Positions 1 through 6,798 are shown, numbered from the stretch's first letter. The stretch: 64,000 nucleotides of DNA from Leptotrichia sp. oral taxon 847 (GCF_001553645.1 NZ_CP014231.1:558001-622000); one strand, 5' to 3'. Notes: a model not told the origin generated them from the letters alone. A program made the numbers and translations.

Positions 1-2
1 TT

Positions 3-53
3 GGACTTCTTTTTGAAAGTTTTGTTGAAACTCTTTTTGAACAAATAAAATAA
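3..53 (+). CDS. possible 3' end of a phage gene cut by the window edge
   Basis: The third frame is open from the window edge and ends GLLFESFVETLFEQIK followed by TAA, which reads like an amphipathic C-terminal helix. A second frame (positions 49-153) is also open, Lys/Asp-rich, and ends on the start of the next gene, so the true end of the upstream gene, or a frameshift joining the two frames, cannot be decided here. The rest of the gene is outside the window. Identity unknown. Confidence 0.25.
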   Translation, partial: GLLFESFVETLFEQIK

Positions 54-149
54 AAATACTTTTGTTAAGTCAAACAATCCTTCGGATAATAAATCTGATA
101 AGAAAAAAAGAAAGCAAGAAAATTCAAAAATAAAGTTAGGAGGCACGAG

Positions 150-326
150 ATGAACGAGAAAATAAATTCTTATGATTATAATGACAGAATTGACAAAGTA
201 AGGAAACTTACAAAAGAATTTAGAGAAATTATAGAGAAAAAATTCCCAGAAATAACGGAAATAGATGTTGAATTAATAACCGAAACACTGGGAATTGAAT
301 TGAAACATTATTTTAGGAAATTTTAA
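150..326 (+). CDS. small phage early protein, hypothetical (58 aa)
   Basis: A short gene with a strong Shine-Dalgarno (TTAGGAGG, eight bases before ATG). The product is 58 residues, charged and mostly helical (MNEKINSYDYNDR at the N-terminus), with no motif I recognise. It runs convergently into the YjcQ-like gene, one base separating the two stop codons. Its place in the early region suggests a role in regulation or recombination, but no function can be read from the sequence. Confidence 0.6.
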   Translation: MNEKINSYDYNDRIDKVRKLTKEFREIIEKKFPEITEIDVELITETLGIELKHYFRKF

Positions 327-327
327 A

Positions 328-651
328 TTACATACCAGGAACCCATTCTTTGGCTTCTTTAAGCATTTTGTAGGCTTTTTTCATAGCGGTGTTATTTTCT
401 AGAAAGTCCATACCGTCTAAAGTCAATCTGGGATTATTGATACTGATATGTATATAACCAGTTACTGAATTTACTGTTGAAATACCTGTTATATAATTTT
501 TTTCTTTAAGTTGCTCCAGCATTAAAATTAGTCTTCTTTCAGAAATTCCTAATTTTTCTAAGTTTAGAGTTTCTTCAAGATTAAAATTATTATTTTCATA
601 AGCAACATCGATAGCTTTTAATATTCTAAAAATAGTTTTGTCTAAAGACAT
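328..651 (-). CDS. YjcQ-family winged-helix protein
   Basis: The 107-residue product has the layout of the YjcQ family, small phage- and Bacillus-type proteins with a winged helix-turn-helix. An N-terminal helical part (DKTIFRILKAIDVAYE) is followed by a recognition-helix-like segment (LGISERRLILMLEQLKEKNYI), a wing ending in PRLTLDGMDFLENN, and the typical C-terminal AYKMLKEAKEWVPG. It is one of the few minus-strand genes in the prophage and is divergent from the gene at 742. Its Shine-Dalgarno (AAAGGAGGTG) is strong. A DNA-binding regulatory role is inferred from the fold; the target is unknown. Confidence 0.7.
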   Translation of the reverse strand: MSLDKTIFRILKAIDVAYENNNFNLEETLNLEKLGISERRLILMLEQLKEKNYITGISTVNSVTGYIHISINNPRLTLDGMDFLENNTAMKKAYKMLKEAKEWVPGM

Positions 652-741
652 TAAACAACACCTCCTTTCTTGTGGATTTAATTTATTTGGTGATAATATT
701 ATAACTCAAAAGGGGGTAAAAATGAAATAAGGAGGTTAGAA
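652..741. promoter_or_regulatory. divergent promoter region between the YjcQ gene and the 71-aa gene
   Basis: The 90-bp AT-rich gap contains TATAAT on the minus strand (698-703) reading toward the YjcQ-like gene, and overlapping TGATAATATT on the plus strand reading toward the 71-aa gene. Each gene has a strong ribosome-binding site at its edge of the gap. The -35 elements are poor, so the exact promoters are uncertain. Confidence 0.4.
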
Positions 742-957
742 ATGCAAACAAGAGGTACAAATCCTAAGCCAACAACTTCCAAACCGTCGAATCCGAGGGT
801 GCAACGATTATATATTGAACCAGAAAAAAATATAAAAAGAATATATGATATAAGTCTAAAAGTTTTGAAGATAATTGAAGATGAAAGAGTAACTGAAGAT
901 GAGTTTTATATAATAGAAAAAATGATAAAAAATGAGTTTAAAAGATTAAAAGAATAA
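742..957 (+). CDS. small phage protein, hypothetical (71 aa)
   Basis: The product begins with a Thr/Pro/Ser-rich disordered stretch (MQTRGTNPKPTTSKPSNPR) and ends in a charged helical region (ISLKVLKIIEDERVTEDE onward). The ribosome-binding site is TAAGGAGG. It stands alone between the divergent promoter and a hairpin at 967. I recognise no family. The disordered N-terminus plus helix would suit a small adaptor or DNA-associated protein, but that is a guess. Confidence 0.55.
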   Translation: MQTRGTNPKPTTSKPSNPRVQRLYIEPEKNIKRIYDISLKVLKIIEDERVTEDEFYIIEKMIKNEFKRLKE

Positions 958-966
958 AGCAAAAAA

Positions 967-984
967 AGCACTCCGAAGAGTGCT
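967..984 (-). terminator. UUCG-type hairpin followed by a T run on the minus strand
   Basis: AGCACTC and GAGTGCT form a perfect 7-bp stem. On the minus strand the loop is TTCG and the hairpin is followed directly by seven T, which makes it a strong intrinsic terminator for leftward transcription. On the plus strand the 3' side is AACAAAAATTT, so it is at best weak for the 71-aa gene. No leftward gene lies immediately to its right. Confidence 0.6.
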
Positions 985-1007
985 AACAAAAATTTATAAA
1001 ATACTAT

Positions 1008-1050
1008 ATCTTGTGTTAATTATAACATAAATTTAATAAAAACACAAGAT
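1008..1050. promoter_or_regulatory. 10-bp perfect inverted repeat upstream of the replication gene
   Basis: ATCTTGTGTT (1008-1017) and its exact complement AACACAAGAT (1041-1050) flank a 23-bp AT-rich spacer holding TATAAC-like boxes, just before the replication gene. The right arm ends 17 bases before the ATG. The CTTGTGT half-site also occurs in the palindrome ahead of the Rha gene at 4004, so it is probably an operator for a common phage regulator. Confidence 0.55.
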
Positions 1051-1067
1051 GTAGGGAGAGGAAAAAG

Positions 1068-1931
1068 ATGGAAAAACCTAATTATTATGGAATATTACCA
1101 GCGAATGTAAGATATGATAAAGAATTAAAACCAATGGAAAAAATATTATTTACTGAAATTTCATCACTTACAAGCAAAGAAGGATATTGTTACGCCAAAA
1201 ATTCGTATTTTGCCGAACTATATGATGTTCATAAAAATACAGTAGGAAACTGGATAAACAATCTTGTAAAAAGAGGTTATTTAAAATCAGTAATTATTTA
1301 TGAAAAAGGAACTAAAAACATACAGGAAAGAAGATTATACATTACTACCCCTACAAACAAAAAGATTGATACTCCTATCAATGAAAAAATTGATACCTAT
1401 CAATCAAAAGATTTAGAGGGTATCAACGAAAAAATTGATACCCCTATCAACGAAAAGATTGAGGATAATAATACAAGTATTAATAATACAAGTTTATTAT
1501 TAAATAATAATAATATACATGTGAAAAATGAATTTTCACAATCGTGTGAAAAAATAAAAAACCAATGGATAAAAATTGCTTACGAATTTGATTTATCAGG
1601 TAAACAATTAAAAATAACTGACAAGCGAAAGAGAGCTATTAACAATTTGCTAAAAGAGTATTCGCTGGAAGAAATGTTACAGGCTATGGGAAAAATCCGT
1701 ACATCTAATTTCTTGCAAGGAAACAATAAAACAGGGTGGCAAATATCATTCGACTGGTTTACTAACAAATCAAATTTTTTGAAAGTGCTCGAAGGAAATT
1801 ATGACGATAAAGCAGGTATTAATAATTCTGAAAAAGAAAAAAAATCTAAAAATTATCAAGAAAAAGACTTTGTTGGAGTAACTAACGAAAGCATTGCAAA
1901 TTTATTAGGAGGATTGACGGGAAATGAATAA
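1068..1931 (+). CDS. phage replisome organizer (helix-turn-helix replication initiator)
   Basis: This 287-residue protein has the architecture of phage replication initiators. The N-terminal helix-turn-helix (about residues 20-75) includes KNSYFAELYDVHKNTVGNWI. A repetitive linker (about 100-150) carries several copies of INEKIDTP and then Asn runs. The C-terminal domain contains the WQISFDWFTNKSNFLKVLEG type ending common in DnaD/replisome-organizer proteins. The linker repeats are encoded by DNA iterons, so the gene probably carries its own origin. It overlaps the next gene by eight bases, pointing to coupled translation with a helicase-loader-like partner. An inverted repeat before the gene suggests repressor control. 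Confidence 0.75.
   Translation: MEKPNYYGILPANVRYDKELKPMEKILFTEISSLTSKEGYCYAKNSYFAELYDVHKNTVGNWINNLVKRGYLKSVIIYEKGTKNIQERRLYITTPTNKKIDTPINEKIDTYQSKDLEGINEKIDTPINEKIEDNNTSINNTSLLLNNNNIHVKNEFSQSCEKIKNQWIKIAYEFDLSGKQLKITDKRKRAINNLLKEYSLEEMLQAMGKIRTSNFLQGNNKTGWQISFDWFTNKSNFLKVLEGNYDDKAGINNSEKEKKSKNYQEKDFVGVTNESIANLLGGLTGNE
1351..1520 (+). other. candidate phage replication origin: iterons plus AT-rich region inside the initiator gene
   Basis: Between about 1351 and 1465 there are four to five repeats about 22-24 bp apart, built on TATCAA-N8-TTGATA. Units at 1376-1395 and 1421-1440 carry the complete dyad; those at 1351, 1398 and 1445 are degenerate. They are followed at once by about 60 bp that are almost pure A/T (1466-1515), as expected of an unwinding element. 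Iterons inside the initiator gene followed by an AT-rich stretch is the known layout of lambda ori in gene O and of lactococcal phage rep genes; the assignment here is inferred from that. Confidence 0.6.
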
Positions 1932-2553
1932 TCAAGAATTTAACGAAGTATTTAAACTGCTTTTAGCAGCTTACCCAAACACAAAAGACAAGGAAAGTGT
2001 CGCAACTATTTATTTTTTGACAATTGCAAATGAGTTGACTAAAAAAGAATTTGCAGAAGCAGTTGTTAAAATCTTAAAAACCAGAAAAAGCGGATTTATA
2101 CCGCAACCGGCAGAGATTTTGGAAGTTGCTAAAAAAAATACTAACATCGAACATCAAGTGATTTTAGCTAAAAAAATGTTGATTGAAGGGGTTAGAAAAG
2201 TCGGCAGTTCAGGAATGGTGGCTTTTGAGGACAAAGGTCTTCACGCTGTAATCGATTTTCTTGGGTGGCATAGAATTTGCACAATGGACAAAGTCGAATT
2301 TGATAATTTTTTAAATTTTCAGTTTGACGGAATTTACAAGGATTTTTTAGAAAATCCATACAAAACAAAAAATTATTACACAGGTACATACAAAATTATT
2401 GGGCAAACACAACCAAAGCTCGTTACTTATGCAAGTGTTGGTGTAAAAAATACTAAAAATCTTAAATTTGTTAAACTAGAATATAAGCCACAAAATGAAG
2501 TTAGAGCAGTTGATTTTAGTGAACTTAGAGAAAAAATGCTGATAGGAGGATAA
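1924..2553 (+). CDS. putative phage replication protein, helicase-loader-like
   Basis: The 209-residue product begins with a helical domain (NNQEFNEVFKLLLAAYPN) typical of small phage replication partners that act as replicative helicase loaders or loader inhibitors. The motif SGFIPQPAEILEVAKK in the first 70 residues is characteristic of this group. The start codon overlaps the replisome organizer stop (ATGAATAA), so the two are translationally coupled. No Walker motif is present, so it is not an ATPase loader of the DnaC type. Function is inferred mainly from position and the N-terminal resemblance. Confidence 0.5.
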   Translation: MNNQEFNEVFKLLLAAYPNTKDKESVATIYFLTIANELTKKEFAEAVVKILKTRKSGFIPQPAEILEVAKKNTNIEHQVILAKKMLIEGVRKVGSSGMVAFEDKGLHAVIDFLGWHRICTMDKVEFDNFLNFQFDGIYKDFLENPYKTKNYYTGTYKIIGQTQPKLVTYASVGVKNTKNLKFVKLEYKPQNEVRAVDFSELREKMLIGG

Positions 2554-2559
2554 ATAGAA

Positions 2560-2760
2560 ATGACAAAAGAACGATTGAAATTGATGAAGCAAATCAGTTC
2601 TGAAACGGCGAAAAAAGTCGAAGAAAAAGTTGTAAATATAACGAATTTTGAAATTGATTTTTTTGTTGAGCATTTGAGAAATGAATTAAAAAAAATGAGA
2701 CATGGAGGAATAAATGCTAAAAGAAAATGTAAAAGCGAAAGTAATAGTGATAGATTTTGA
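2560..2760 (+). CDS. small phage early protein, hypothetical (66 aa)
   Basis: A strong Shine-Dalgarno (ATAGGAGG) supports translation. The product is mainly one charged helix (MTKERLKLMKQISSETAKKV) and its last 16 residues are read over the start of the next gene in another frame, a 47-base overlap. No family is recognised. Overlap and spacing place it in the early operon between the loader-like gene and RusA. Confidence 0.5.
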   Translation: MTKERLKLMKQISSETAKKVEEKVVNITNFEIDFFVEHLRNELKKMRHGGINAKRKCKSESNSDRF

Positions 2761-2965
2761 AAATAAAAAAGGTTGGAAATTGTATCACAATGAGGACTTG
2801 TATGGAAACACAGAGATTGCAGATGACAGATTCTGGAACGATGTGCAGGAAGGGTATTACAAGTTCGGCAAGGGCACAACTTTAATTGCTGATATTAAAT
2901 GCCCCTGGAGAATAGAAGAGCCTTTAAAAATTTTGAAAGTACATGAGGTGATTTACAGTGATTAA
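2714..2965 (+). CDS. hypothetical phage early protein (83 aa)
   Basis: This 83-residue protein has a clear ribosome-binding site (ATGGAGGAATAA before ATG) and looks like a small beta-rich domain: an N-terminal strand (VKAKVIVIDFENKKGWKLY), a middle FWNDVQEGYYKFGKG segment and a strand-rich end. It overlaps RusA by eight bases. No known family is recognised. It belongs to the early DNA-metabolism operon. Confidence 0.6.
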   Translation: MLKENVKAKVIVIDFENKKGWKLYHNEDLYGNTEIADDRFWNDVQEGYYKFGKGTTLIADIKCPWRIEEPLKILKVHEVIYSD

Positions 2966-3308
2966 GCTGGAATTATCCACAATGCCGCCATCTGTAAATT
3001 CTTTATGGATAAATAAACCGAGTGGAAGATACAAGTCCAAAAGGGGCAAAATCTTTGAAAATTTAGCTTGTGGCGAACTTAAAAAGCAATTTAGGTATAA
3101 ACCTTTGGCTAACAGTTTGAAAGTCCGCATAAGGCTTTATTTCAAAGATAAGAGAAAAAGGGATATAGATAACTACAATAAGGCGATTTTGGATTCAATG
3201 ACTAAAATTATTTATGAAGATGATTCGCAGATTGAAGAACTAAATGTTAAAAAATTAGTTGGCTGTGGATTTAATAAAGTAGAAATTGAAGTGGAGGGAA
3301 TTAAATAA
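2958..3308 (+). CDS. rusA: RusA-family Holliday junction resolvase
   Basis: The 116-residue product matches the size and layout of RusA endodeoxyribonucleases, Mg-dependent dimeric resolvases that cut Holliday junctions during phage recombination. Diagnostic features are the N-terminal strand with PPSVNSLW, the catalytic aspartate region KRDIDNYNKAILD (about residues 71-83) and the second acidic pair in YEDDSQIEEL (about 90-100). It starts with GTG eight bases before the stop of the preceding gene and ends touching the start of the next (TAATG), a tightly coupled early operon. Confidence 0.85.
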   Translation: MIKLELSTMPPSVNSLWINKPSGRYKSKRGKIFENLACGELKKQFRYKPLANSLKVRIRLYFKDKRKRDIDNYNKAILDSMTKIIYEDDSQIEELNVKKLVGCGFNKVEIEVEGIK

Positions 3309-3532
3309 TGGATAAAATATTATATCTTGTATCATTTAAATATGGAGATAGATTTGGTGATACAAATTCTGGAAATTGCACGGTTTTTATTAAAAAAGGG
3401 GACTATTCGGAAAGCGAAGTTCTCGAAATGTTTATTGAAGGCATAAAAACGAATTTTGGTTTTGAAAACGAAGAAATAGTGATAACAAATATAATTAACT
3501 TGGAAAAAATAAGAAGGGAACTGGAAGAATAA
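3308..3532 (+). CDS. hypothetical phage protein (74 aa)
   Basis: This 74-residue protein starts on the stop codon of rusA (TAATG) and its own stop overlaps the next start in the same way, so it is certainly part of the coupled early operon. The sequence (MDKILYLVSFKYGDRFGD, then SESEVLEMFIEGIK) suggests a small alpha/beta domain. No known motif or family is recognised. Confidence 0.6.
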   Translation: MDKILYLVSFKYGDRFGDTNSGNCTVFIKKGDYSESEVLEMFIEGIKTNFGFENEEIVITNIINLEKIRRELEE

Positions 3533-4002
3533 TGGAACAATGGAACAAATTGGTTGGATCAGTAAAAGAATTTTATATTGCATTTGGGCAGCAGGAATTT
3601 TTGGAAAAAGAAATGACTGACGAGAGAATGAAGTTAAGAGAAAAATTATTTGAAGAAGAATTAAAAGAATATGAGGTGGCAGAAAAAAATAATAACAAGG
3701 TTGAAATGCTGGATGCAGTATGCGACATGTGTTATATCTTAATAGGGACATTGTTAGAAAAATGTAAAGGCGATGTTAAGGCTGTTACAAATATGATTTA
3801 TTTTGGATGTGATGATAAAAGCGAATTTATTTTTGAAAAAGTCTTTAAAAATGAATTTAATGATATTTTTGTAAGAGCATTCGAGGAAGTCCACAGAAGC
3901 AATATGTCAAAACTGGAAAATGGGAAAGCAATTTTCAGGGAAGATGGAAAAATATTGAAAGGTAAAAATTATTTTAGACCAAATCTGGAAAATTTTTTTT
4001 AA
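3532..4002 (+). CDS. MazG/PRA-PH-like nucleoside triphosphate pyrophosphohydrolase
   Basis: The 156-residue product resembles all-alpha NTP pyrophosphatases (phosphoribosyl-ATP pyrophosphohydrolase/MazG superfamily), which hydrolyse nucleotides to monophosphate and pyrophosphate. The metal-binding signature is visible: EELKEYEVA (about residues 43-51) followed by EMLDAVCDMCYILIG (about 61-75), the E-x-x-D pattern of the second helix. The C-terminus contains the FREDGKILKGKNYFRPNL ending shared by phage members. Such enzymes are common in phage early operons. It ends just before a palindrome and the Rha gene. Confidence 0.7.
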   Translation: MEQWNKLVGSVKEFYIAFGQQEFLEKEMTDERMKLREKLFEEELKEYEVAEKNNNKVEMLDAVCDMCYILIGTLLEKCKGDVKAVTNMIYFGCDDKSEFIFEKVFKNEFNDIFVRAFEEVHRSNMSKLENGKAIFREDGKILKGKNYFRPNLENFF

Positions 4003-4003
4003 T

Positions 4004-4023
4004 AACTTATGTATACACAAGTT
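4004..4023. promoter_or_regulatory. 20-bp near-perfect palindrome (operator) before the rha gene
   Basis: AACTTATGTATACACAAGTT is a dyad centred on GTATAC, with 18 of 20 positions symmetric. It lies about 30 bases before the rha ribosome-binding site. One arm contains CTTGTGT, the same half-site as in the inverted repeat before the replication gene. It is probably the binding site of a phage regulator, perhaps Rha itself or the Xre repressor. Confidence 0.55.
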
Positions 4024-4055
4024 AAAGTGCATAAAAAAAATTAGGAGGAATATTA

Positions 4056-4670
4056 ATGAATGAATTAATGAACATAGAAAGCAGAAACACATTGACAAGT
4101 TTGGAAGTAGCACAAATAGTAGGAAAAGAACATAAAAATATTTTAGCTGATATTAGAGATGAAATCAGTAAATTAGGAGAGGAAAGAGGTCGGCTAATTT
4201 TTCAGCCAACCACCTATATAGATAATTTTAACAGAAGTCAACCGATGTTTCTTTTGAATTACAAAGGAGTGCTGCAACTTGGGGCAAGATATAATGCTGA
4301 AACAAGATTTAGACTTATTGAAAAGATTGAACAACTTCAAAAACCAATGACAATAGAAGATATGATCATATTGCAGGCAAATGAAATGAAGAGTGTTAAA
4401 CATAGAATTGACGTTGTAGAAAACAAAGTTGACAATGAGATAAGAATAGACCATACGGAACAAAGAAAATTGCAGAAAACAATAGCAACAAGAGTTTATC
4501 AAAGACTAGATGTGATAGATGCTGACAGAAATTTAATGTTTCCAGCAATTTACAGAGATTTAAAGGACAGGTTTGGAGTTGCAAGTTATCGTGATATTAA
4601 GAGAAAAGACTTAACCGAGGCATTGGCATATGTACAGAACTGGATAGAAAAAGCGGAATTGAGGAACTGA
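4056..4670 (+). CDS. rha: Rha-family phage regulatory protein with ORF6C domain
   Basis: The 204-residue protein combines two known phage domains. The N-terminal Rha domain (about residues 8-95) has LTSLEVAQIVGKEHKNILADIRD-type sequence, in which the regulator recognises DNA, and ends with FLLNYKGVLQLGARYNAETR. The C-terminal ORF6C domain (about 130-200) contains VYQRLDVIDADRN and DLTEALAYVQNWIEK. Rha proteins interfere with growth of phages in hosts lacking integration host factor and act as antirepressor-like regulators. A strong Shine-Dalgarno (TTAGGAGGAA) precedes it, with a palindromic operator candidate upstream. Confidence 0.85.
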   Translation: MNELMNIESRNTLTSLEVAQIVGKEHKNILADIRDEISKLGEERGRLIFQPTTYIDNFNRSQPMFLLNYKGVLQLGARYNAETRFRLIEKIEQLQKPMTIEDMIILQANEMKSVKHRIDVVENKVDNEIRIDHTEQRKLQKTIATRVYQRLDVIDADRNLMFPAIYRDLKDRFGVASYRDIKRKDLTEALAYVQNWIEKAELRN

Positions 4671-4698
4671 TATGGAAGAGATTGATTAAATTAATAAA

Positions 4699-4729
4699 AG
4701 GACAATGACAACTGAATAATAACTGTGAT
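4699..4729 (+). repeat. 5' box of accessory cassette 1 (31 nt, shared with 24965)
   Basis: This 31-base block reads AGGACAATGACAA, then four variable bases, then AATAATAACTGTGAT. It recurs at 24965-24995 with about four differences, each time directly after a late-operon gene and directly before the promoter of an accessory gene. Its inner 12 bases TAATAACTGTGA are the exact reverse complement of the left part of the terminator closing the cassette at 6649, so cassette 1 is bounded by inverted repeats. Confidence 0.75.
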
Positions 4730-4737
4730 AAATAATT

Positions 4738-4765
4738 TTGAAATTTTTAGATTTTTAGGTATAAT
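4738..4765 (+). promoter_or_regulatory. sigma-70 promoter of the OLD-family gene
   Basis: TTGAAA and TATAAT are separated by 16 bases, near-consensus, about 28 bases before the OLD gene start. It gives the accessory gene expression independent of the phage early operon, as is typical of morons. Confidence 0.75.
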
Positions 4766-4793
4766 AAATATTATCAGAAACAGGAGGTAATTA

Positions 4794-6641
4794 ATGAAAT
4801 ATAAGAAATTTAGAATAAGAAATTATAAGGCGATTAAAGATCTAACAATAGAATTGGATAATCAAAATTTGGTTCCAATAATAGGTTTAAATGAAACGGG
4901 AAAGAGCTCTATCTTACAAGCAATATTTGCATTTGATTGCTTTAATGACAAGCAATATAGTGGCGAGTTTATAAATTATGACTATATAAAAAATAAATTC
5001 GAAAATAAACAAAATCCTATTATCGAAGCCGAAATAGAAAATATAAATAAAAACGATTTGATAGAGAACGCAATAGGATATATAATTACGCAAAAAGAAG
5101 ATTATTTTATTTCTAACAGCCGATACAAAGATAATAGTGAATTTAAAAAGCATCAATATTTAAATTTTATTCGAGATAAATTATTGAATTTTATGGAAAA
5201 TGTATTTTTTAATATAAAAGAAAATAATTTAAAAATCGCAAGAGAATTTTCAATTACTCAAAATGGTATGTACAATAATAGATATTTAATTTCACAATTA
5301 AAAATCAAGGAGTTTAATGAAACAATATCAGTAAATGGTTATTCAATCGAAGAGCTCTTATTTTATATACCAAAAGAAGAAATAGAACAATTAATAGGAG
5401 AATCAATTTTAAAATATTTACCTCATATAGTATATATTGATGATTTTAAAGATGCGATTCCAAATAGAATCAAAGAAAACGATGATTGGTATTTGTACAT
5501 CAAGGAAATATTTTCTAGAAATAAAATGAATGTAAATGACTTTTTGAATAGCACTTTATCAGATAAAGGGACAATGCTGGAAGATATAAAATATGAACTT
5601 AATGAAAATCTAGCCAATTTATGGGATAAAATGCACGAAAACAGAATAAAAGAAGAATTTAAAACTATAGAAATTGATTTAAAATACGGAGATAAAGAAT
5701 TTCAATTTTTAATAAATGATTTGAGAGAAAAAAGAGAAAACGGAAGACCAAGAACAGTGGTATTTCCAGTAAATATGCGTTCTAAAGGATTTCAGTGGTT
5801 TTTCAATTTTTTCATTAAAATGAAATATAATTGGAAACATATAAGTGATGAAAATTATGGGAGTATAATTTTATTGGATGAGCCAGGAGTATATTTACAT
5901 ACAACTTTTCAGTCAGAATTAGTAAAAATATTGAAAGAATTATCGTTAGAAAACAAAATATTCTATACAACACATTTAGAAAATATGGTTAATCCAAAAG
6001 TAATAAAAATAAATCAAGTTCATATAGCAAAAAGAAAAAATGAAAAAGTGATATTAGAAAGAATCACTAAAATTGAAGACAATAAAAATTTAGGAGAAAT
6101 GACACCGATAATAAATGCTTTAAAAATAGATAATTTTCCATTATTACATTTTAATGAAAAAATTATAATAACAGAAGGGATGACAGATAAAATATTTCTA
6201 GAGATGCTAAAAGAAATTGAATTGCTGGATACCAATATAAAGATTATTCCTGGTGTAGGAGTTACAAATCTTAGTATTTTAATAGGTTTATTTAGTGGAA
6301 TAACAGATAATTATACTGTAATTTTTGATAATGATGATGAAGGAAGAAAATTTTTTGAAAAATATAAAAATGAATATGGTGAAAGAGAAAGCAAGAAATG
6401 GATATTGCATAAATCAAGGGATAAAGAAAAAAAAGATATTGTATTAGAGAGTTATTACAGTCCCAAAATAAAAGAAATTTTAGAAAAATATCCAAATGGA
6501 ATAAAGACAGGATTAATAGAGTTTTATTACTATGCAACATCCGAAGAAAAAGAAATATTTTATAAAGAATTAAAAGATTTAAATAGAAAAGGAGAGGATA
6601 TCCATATTCTTATAAATCAAATAAAATCAAAATTGAAGTAA
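4794..6641 (+). CDS. OLD-family ATPase with TOPRIM nuclease domain (putative phage defence gene)
   Basis: The 615-residue product has an SMC-type ATPase with a C-terminal TOPRIM domain, the OLD (overcoming lysogenization defect) architecture. Walker A is GLNETGKSS (31-39), Walker B and signature are LLDEPGVYLH (360-369), and a TTH histidine loop is at 392-394. TOPRIM metal ligands are E461 (TEGMTDK) and the acidic run FDNDDEG (511-517). No UvrD-like helicase follows, so it is not a Gabija pair. OLD nucleases are known anti-phage proteins, including in P2. It has its own promoter and terminator and shared cassette ends, so it is probably a prophage-borne defence gene. Confidence 0.85.
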   Translation: MKYKKFRIRNYKAIKDLTIELDNQNLVPIIGLNETGKSSILQAIFAFDCFNDKQYSGEFINYDYIKNKFENKQNPIIEAEIENINKNDLIENAIGYIITQKEDYFISNSRYKDNSEFKKHQYLNFIRDKLLNFMENVFFNIKENNLKIAREFSITQNGMYNNRYLISQLKIKEFNETISVNGYSIEELLFYIPKEEIEQLIGESILKYLPHIVYIDDFKDAIPNRIKENDDWYLYIKEIFSRNKMNVNDFLNSTLSDKGTMLEDIKYELNENLANLWDKMHENRIKEEFKTIEIDLKYGDKEFQFLINDLREKRENGRPRTVVFPVNMRSKGFQWFFNFFIKMKYNWKHISDENYGSIILLDEPGVYLHTTFQSELVKILKELSLENKIFYTTHLENMVNPKVIKINQVHIAKRKNEKVILERITKIEDNKNLGEMTPIINALKIDNFPLLHFNEKIIITEGMTDKIFLEMLKEIELLDTNIKIIPGVGVTNLSILIGLFSGITDNYTVIFDNDDEGRKFFEKYKNEYGERESKKWILHKSRDKEKKDIVLESYYSPKIKEILEKYPNGIKTGLIEFYYYATSEEKEIFYKELKDLNRKGEDIHILINQIKSKLK

Positions 6642-6648
6642 ATTGAAG

Positions 6649-6679
6649 TCACAGTTATTAATTTAGCTGTGATTTTTTT
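6649..6679 (+). terminator. intrinsic terminator and 3' box of cassette 1
   Basis: TCACAG and CTGTGA form the stem around TTATTAATTTAG, followed by seven T. The same 24-base hairpin, letter for letter, closes the second cassette at 25867. Its first 12 bases are the reverse complement of part of the 5' box at 4717-4728. Confidence 0.85.
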
Positions 6680-6699
6680 ATGCAAACAGCAAATAAAAT

Positions 6700-6775
6700 A
6701 TAAAAATAGTAAAATTTATATAATAAGAACGATAAAAATGTATCATAAGTGTGAAAAAACACTAAAATTATATTT
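6700..6775 (+). pseudogene. truncated copy of the leader and start of the gene at 8295
   Basis: The sequence after the cassette 1 terminator (from about 6703) matches that preceding and starting the gene at 8295: AAAATAG-AAAATTTATAT, then GATAAAAATGTAT, then GTGAAAAAA. The short reading frame from 6738 begins MYHKCEK, compared with MYIKCEK at 8295, and quickly becomes unrelated. It looks like a leftover of a duplication or an abandoned junction. The rest of 6642-6798 holds no gene. Confidence 0.5.
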
Positions 6776-6798
6776 TAAAGTTTTAAAATGGAGGGAAA

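Noticed and set aside
1351-1465. Possible CRISPR array in the regular repeats
   Set aside because: The repeats are short, degenerate, have no unique spacers of constant length and are in frame within the initiator gene, so they are iterons. No CRISPR array or cas gene is visible elsewhere.
2427-2879. Long minus-strand reading frame across the early region (150 codons)
   Set aside because: It is opposite three plus-strand genes with good ribosome-binding sites and has unlikely composition (runs of Leu, Phe, Ser), so it is a shadow frame.
3332-3751. Minus-strand frame opposite the pyrophosphohydrolase gene (139 codons)
   Set aside because: No ribosome-binding site and shadow-type composition; the plus-strand genes are coupled and have conserved motifs.
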